Origin: Halicephalobus mephisto
Taxonomy: Eukaryota > Nematoda > Chromadorea > Rhabditida > Panagrolaimidae
DNA length: 64,000 nt
Direction: 5' to 3'
NCBI GenBank assembly: GCA_009193035.1
Contig: SWDT01000006.1
Span: 372,001-436,000, forward strand
The notes under the pieces were generated by a model. That model had not been told where the DNA came from. It ran no database searches and saw nothing but the letters and a program-made list of their open reading frames with translations. Both the position numbers and the translations under genes were made by a program. Positions within the stretch are counted from its first letter, which is position 1; every line of letters starts with the position of its first letter. Shown here piece by piece: positions 59,248-64,000 of the stretch.

Positions 59248-60775
59248 ATATGAGCCGACTTTTGGAACCTCAGCAGGGACCTTTCATCATCCCGATGGCC
59301 CCGGATCGACGAGCTCCTGGTCTGGTATCCGAAGCAGTCTTCCACCATTTCCCGATCTTTCAGGTTTGTCGTACATTTTTTGTATAAATACATATTTCAA
59401 TTTTAATCCACACAAGGAAGTCTCGGGCGTAAAGGTAAAGATGCAGATGGTACCTACGTTGGACCTGTTTTCGCTCGGTATTCAGTCAACACTACTCCAG
59501 TTGTACCTCGGAAAAGCGCTAAACTTGGATTTATTGTTGCTCAGTGTATTACTAGTCCTAGACCTGTGCTTGCTAAATACTCTATCAATACTTCTCCTGT
59601 TATTGCTCGAGATACTTTGAATTCCAAGACTCCTCAACCTGTTGAAAATGCTGGACCTGTTATTGCCAAGTATTCTGTCAACACCACTCCCGTTATATCT
59701 CGAAATACCATCAGTACAGACTCTAAGACTCCTCAACCTGTTGAGAACTCTGGACCTGTTATCGCCAAGTATTCTGTCAACACTACTCCTGTTGTACCTC
59801 GAGATACTACTGATTCAGACTCTAATGCCATTCAAAGCGTTGAGAATCCTGGACCTATTATTGCTAAATATTCAGTCAACACTACTCCTGTTGTACCTCG
59901 AGATACCACCAATACAGATTCTAATGCCACTAAACATGTTGACAGTCCTGGACCTAGTGCCATCCAAGATGTCGACAAATCGAGTCCTAGTATTACTCAA
60001 GATGTTGAAAGTCCTAGTACTAGGATCATTGAAGAAGCCGCTAATCCTGGTCCATCGGGATATTGTACATTAGAAGACCAAAGATCCCAAAGATGTGAAG
60101 TATTGAAAAGACAGATTCTCAAGCGTCGAGCCAACCTTGAGCTCGCTGTTGAATTCGAAAACCAATTCGTCAAGAGGACGAGAGCGGGGAAGATCACATG
60201 TGTTCCTTCCCATCATATCTATCTCAGAATGGGTTAGTTTTTCTTTTAACTTTGGATTAAAGATATCGTCTTAGGTGTTATCTGCCTATTTTGTCTCCAA
60301 CCGTATAATGCGAAAGCTGATTACGTAGGATGCGACAAATGCCCCTGTTGGTATCATCTGCAATGTGTCAACATAACTTTGGAGGAGATCCAGAGGGTCG
60401 ACGACTACATCTGCCCTGTATGTAACGCCATTTCCTTAGCTGTTGAAGAAATGCAGAATCACAAATATGGATGCCTATTCTCGCGGGAATTACCGGAAGG
60501 TAACGAGTTCCGTCGGCTTTTTCCTAAATTGGATTGTGAGTTTGTCCATTAAAGTGTTTTTCATGATTGAAGTTTTAGGTATTGAAGACCTCGTTGAAAA
60601 AGCTGAAGATGGATACTCTTCCCTCGGTGAATTTCGTGATCAAATCAATGAGATGTACAAGAACATTTCGAAAAGCGTCGATGAAGGCAGTATTCTGCGC
60701 CAAGCTATTTTGGATATCACCCAAGTTGCTAGTAACGTTATACTGACTTTAATCCCAAATCACCCCGATTTGTAA
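59248..60775 (+). CDS. PHD-finger protein with 5' coding repeats (5' end uncertain)
   Basis: Exons 59248-59363 (probable), 59417-60232, 60275-60535 and 60579-60775. The second exon encodes five to six degenerate repeats of about 33 residues around AKYSVNTTPVVPRDT with VENPGP. A basic region (KRRANLEL, KRTRAG) follows, then a PHD finger: CLFC, GCDKC, WYH, QCVN, YICPVC (Cys4-His-Cys3), and a helical C-terminus (EFRDQINEMYKNIS). PHD fingers read histone tails, so a nuclear chromatin role is likely. In the frame that fits the repeats, 59248-59363 has no ATG and needs an upstream exon ending in phase 2. The ATG at 59250 leads into the wrong frame unless a weaker donor is used. Stop at 60773. Confidence 0.75.
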
Positions 60776-60963
60776 CAATCGTCAATTAACTCAGGAATCT
60801 CGTTTATCCCATAAGTCTTTGATAATTCTAATCAACCATCAGATTATCTTTCCAAAAAATAACTAAAAATGTGAAAGCCAATTAGTTTTTAAAAACCAGA
60901 GTAACCAGCAATTTTTGGAGCATTATTACACTTTCTTTAAATGTCAGATGCTGACGATAAAAT

Positions 60964-63491
60964 TTAAATATAATTGGGAACTTCCTGGCCCGTCAAAAGT
61001 CTGTACATGCTTGTCGGCATAGTTTTCATGTGAATCACGCCTGTGGCCGTTGCTAACATGTTGACAATTTTCTCATGAGGTACGTTGACGACAGATTTTC
61101 CATTTATTCCGATGATTCGGTGTCCTACTCTGATTCCACCTCGTTCGGCTATTCCTCCTCGAAGAAGAGAACAAATCTGAAAGATTTTGGGAATTGCTTT
61201 ATTTTAAAAAAAGTTATTTTACTTACCACTCCATTTTGAACACTGAATCCAAGTTGATATTTGGTGTCAGGACGCTTTATTCTGACTTCTACAACGCATG
61301 GAGTGGATACAATGGTTAGTCTGACTGCCGTTGAAGTCTTTGCATTTTTAATATGCTGTTGAGCTTTAGCCAAAGGCAATCCAACGAGGGAGTTACCGTT
61401 TATGGCAATTATCTGGAAAGTTATTTTATATGGTATTAGTTGAGAAGCAACTGACTTGATCTCCGATGTTGATTTTGTTACTTCTGGAAGCAGGGGAATG
61501 TGGTTCCATCATGGCGATTACGACTGTTGGTAACATGGATCCCCAACCAGATTCCACAACTACGATTCCTAAAGGTTCTCCTACTTTTTTGGAAACTACA
61601 ACGTCTTTTTGGGTTTTTTTGTCTGCGAAAAGATCGAGTTCTTCGCCAAGTAGCTCCTGGGAATTGAGGACTTCTTGATAGTCAATTTCTCGGAGGTAGC
61701 TGGGATCGTCGATTCCATTTGCTCTCAGAAATTCTACGTAAGCAACTTGGAAAGCTTGTCCGATAGATTGGGCGATGAATGAGGCTTCTTCTGATTCGAA
61801 AACGTGGCAGACAACTCTTGGGGTTCTTCGGATTTCGGATCTGAAAAGGCAATTACGGTAAAACGAAACAGGAATAAGGGGGATTTCGATGGGTGAATTT
61901 TGTATTTTTTATCGACACTTTGATTCAAATAAGATCTTTCAGAATCCATGTTTTGAGGATTTTTTACTTTTTGAGAGTACATGTAGAATATTGACCTATG
62001 AGGAAATTTCAAATATGGATTTTAAAGAATCTTTTGAGTTACAGTATTAAAAAATTACTAAATTTTCCTATTTGTTATGGCATGTAACTGAAATCCAAAA
62101 CTTACTCTTCATCGTCACTCCCATTGGATCCCTGAGGCATTCTTCTCGCCATCAAGACTACCACATCCCCGATATCCGCAATGTAGGAAATCGATCTCAA
62201 GGCGTGATCCATCAAAATATCCTGCAATGAACAAGGTTACGAAAGTCATAAATAAATTCCAACGTGCTGAGGTTCGTCGAAATTTGAAAAATCGAATTTT
62301 TTAATTTTGATCTTGACACGAATTATAATTTTATTTTTTATATCTAAAAAAATTATTCATTTTAGATATAAAAAATTAAAAAATTATTATTCGTTTCAAG
62401 ACCGAAATTAAAAAATTTGATTTTTTTAAAATTTTTTTTAAAAAAAGAAAAATGTTAGCAAATTAGGAGTGCACAAAGGGTTGGTGCCGAGTTGTGTTGA
62501 TGACAGTCTGACAACAAGGACAACATAAAAAACAAACCTGTCTGACATCGGTTTCGGATATTCGCTGAAAATTAAACGGACTCAACAATTGAAACAAGGA
62601 CACAGGGCAATTTTTGACAAAGAGAGCAGAAGCAAAAACATTAGGGAGATTTTAGTAATTTTTAGATGGAGTGAGTGAGTTTTGAGATGTTGGATACGGT
62701 AATTACGAGGGGATACTTTGATAAGTTCAGATAAAATTTTCAGGATAGTGACTGAAATTAACAGTAAATCGTCACTTGTGGACACTATCCAGACGATTTC
62801 TGCTAAGAGTAAATAAGGATAGTGACTGAGCTGAATGGATAACTGTTTTCTAGTTGGTATTTAAGTTTTGGCTGCTTTAGATCAGAATAGTGTCTAATTT
62901 TAAGAGGAAGTTGAAAAATCAGTCACTATCCGAAATTGGTTTCTGCAATAGAAATTATTCGGATAGTGACTGAAAAAGTGATTTATTGTCGGAAAATGGA
63001 CACTATCCAAGTAGTATTTTAAAAACGAATTAGAATAGTGATGAAAAGTATGATTTATTATTGAAAATGGACACTGTTTGAAATTGACCTTCGTCAATGA
63101 AACTAAAATTGGATAGTGACTGAGGTAGATTATTCATGTTCTATTTTAGGCACTATCCTTGGTTCCGTTCTTTCCTAATTACTTCTAAATCTGTCCTCAT
63201 AACCCTTCTCCAGTTCAAAAAGTTGTTAGGCCACGAGTTACTGTACAATGTTTAAAGACCAACCTGCAAATCCGTGTTCAAAACCATGATTTTCTCGGTG
63301 GAAATGAAGAGATCAATTTCGGTACTTGGTTGGATCTCTCCATCAGGGGCCTTCACTCTGGCGACCGCTTCTTGGGCCTGGGCCATTCTGGAGGCCTTGG
63401 TCGGTCTCCCGTCGCAGGTCAGCTGGGTGGAGCCCAGGTACCTCGCCCGGAAGAGGACTCCCTCGATCAACACTGCAGGTTCATGTACCAT
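60964..63491 (-). CDS. lin-10: LIN-10/APBA (X11/Mint) PTB-PDZ-PDZ region
   Basis: Exons 63491-63264, 62221-62106, 61840-61456, 61412-61227 and 61176-60964, all in phase, 375 residues. The PTB domain ([53 protein letters not shown]) is followed by two PDZ domains ([38 protein letters not shown]) and the signature C-terminus [21 protein letters not shown]-10 acts in receptor sorting in epithelia and neurons. Known family members have a long N-terminal region. Here the PTB exon starts after TATTTCAG and may be entered from upstream: an ATG before a GTGAGT donor lies at 63743-63741 but would need a phase-1 reading. So this is complete at the C-terminus, uncertain at the N-terminus. Intron 1 holds array E. 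Confidence 0.92.
62740..63165. repeat. alternating inverted motif array E
   Basis: In intron 1 of lin-10. Motif starts near 62742+, 62780-, 62817+, 62884+, 62920-, 62961+, 62998-, 63031+, 63068-, 63112+ and 63149-. Variants as in array C. Confidence 0.88.
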
Positions 63492-63844
63492 TACTGAAAT
63501 ATTTTTTAAATTACAAAAAAACTAAAAATAAAAATAACAATCAAAAACAAAAACATCAATATACTGTATTAAAAACGACAATATTATTCCTACAGCGAAT
63601 ACGAGGGGATATTCCACAAACCACAAAATTGCACTTGAAGCTTTTTAAAAATGATTGAAAATTCCGCAAAGCCAAGAGGAAAGACGCTTCTGAAGCTCTT
63701 GAACATGACAACGACCGGAAATTGCGGGTTTGTAACTCACCATTTTTTCCAATTTGAATGCACAGTGAGAGCGTGCAAGAAAGAAAAATTACTTAGTATT
63801 TAATTGTAAATTTAAAGAAACAAACTGAATCCACCAACTGTACT

Positions 63845-64000
63845 CCAGATGCTCCCCTGCGGCATTTCCCACGATTTGTCTGTTTTTTTTTTATTCTTAT
63901 ATTAATTTTTTTGTAATTAAATTCAACTCACATTTCAATTAAGAAAAAATTAATTTAAAAAAATTTCACAATTACTAAAAATCGAAAAATATAATTAAAA
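63845..64000 (+). repeat. dispersed repeat, copy 3 (cut by window end)
   Basis: TTCAATTAAGAAAAA(A)TTAATTTAAAAAA and AATTAAATTCAACTC match the 37600-37680 block in the same orientation. Confidence 0.55.

Overview
This is nuclear DNA from a nematode. The genes have many short introns (about 40-50 nt, GT...TTTTCAG or TTTTTAG) mixed with a few long AT-rich ones. Many start codons sit a few bases after an extra TTTTCAG/TTTTTAG site, as expected for spliced-leader trans-splicing. Recognisable proteins are of C. elegans type: glutamate dehydrogenase, UBC-13, LET-70, SRC-1, MCM-2, NHX, an NLP-8-like neuropeptide precursor and LIN-10. Gene order, repeats and several lineage-specific families do not look like Caenorhabditis itself. 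I cannot name the species.

Layout. 1-4700 is gene-dense: the 3' part of gdh-1, a UBL7-like gene close enough behind it to suggest an SL2-type operon, convergent ubc-13, and pcbd. At 4.7-9 kb there is a head-to-head pair of secreted paralogues of a family I do not recognise (CKPPxCNPF and VEPGDD motifs); the + copy has an exon I cannot keep in frame. At 10.4-12.2 kb lies a four-exon minus-strand gene for an unrecognised 199-residue protein, in phase at every junction. At 15-20.3 kb are a BPI/LBP-type lipid-binding protein with a proline-rich linker, a SAP-domain acidic protein and an unrecognised conserved-looking protein. An FkbM-type membrane methyltransferase follows on the other strand (20.6-21.7 kb). 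At 24.5-34 kb: an Na+/H+ exchanger, let-70 and src-1.

About 34-41 kb and 50-59 kb are mostly AT-rich DNA and tandem repeats with only weak gene candidates, one of them faintly IL-17-like. At 41.4-50 kb, mcm-2 (minus) is nested in the first intron of a + strand Ly6/three-finger gene, followed by a second Ly6 gene and an nlp-8-like gene. The right end carries a PHD-finger gene with 5' coding repeats, convergent with the PTB-PDZ-PDZ half of lin-10.

The structure least explained by genes is a dispersed array family in which a 10-11 bp motif (GGATAGTGACT / AGTCACTATCC) flips orientation about every 36 nt. It occurs at five places, four of them inside introns. Other notable structures are a GC-rich hairpin tandem array between the two Ly6 genes, a foldback-type repeat carrying a second nested inverted-repeat element that recurs 15 kb away, and a frameshifted 84-bp fragment of mcm-2 just downstream of mcm-2.
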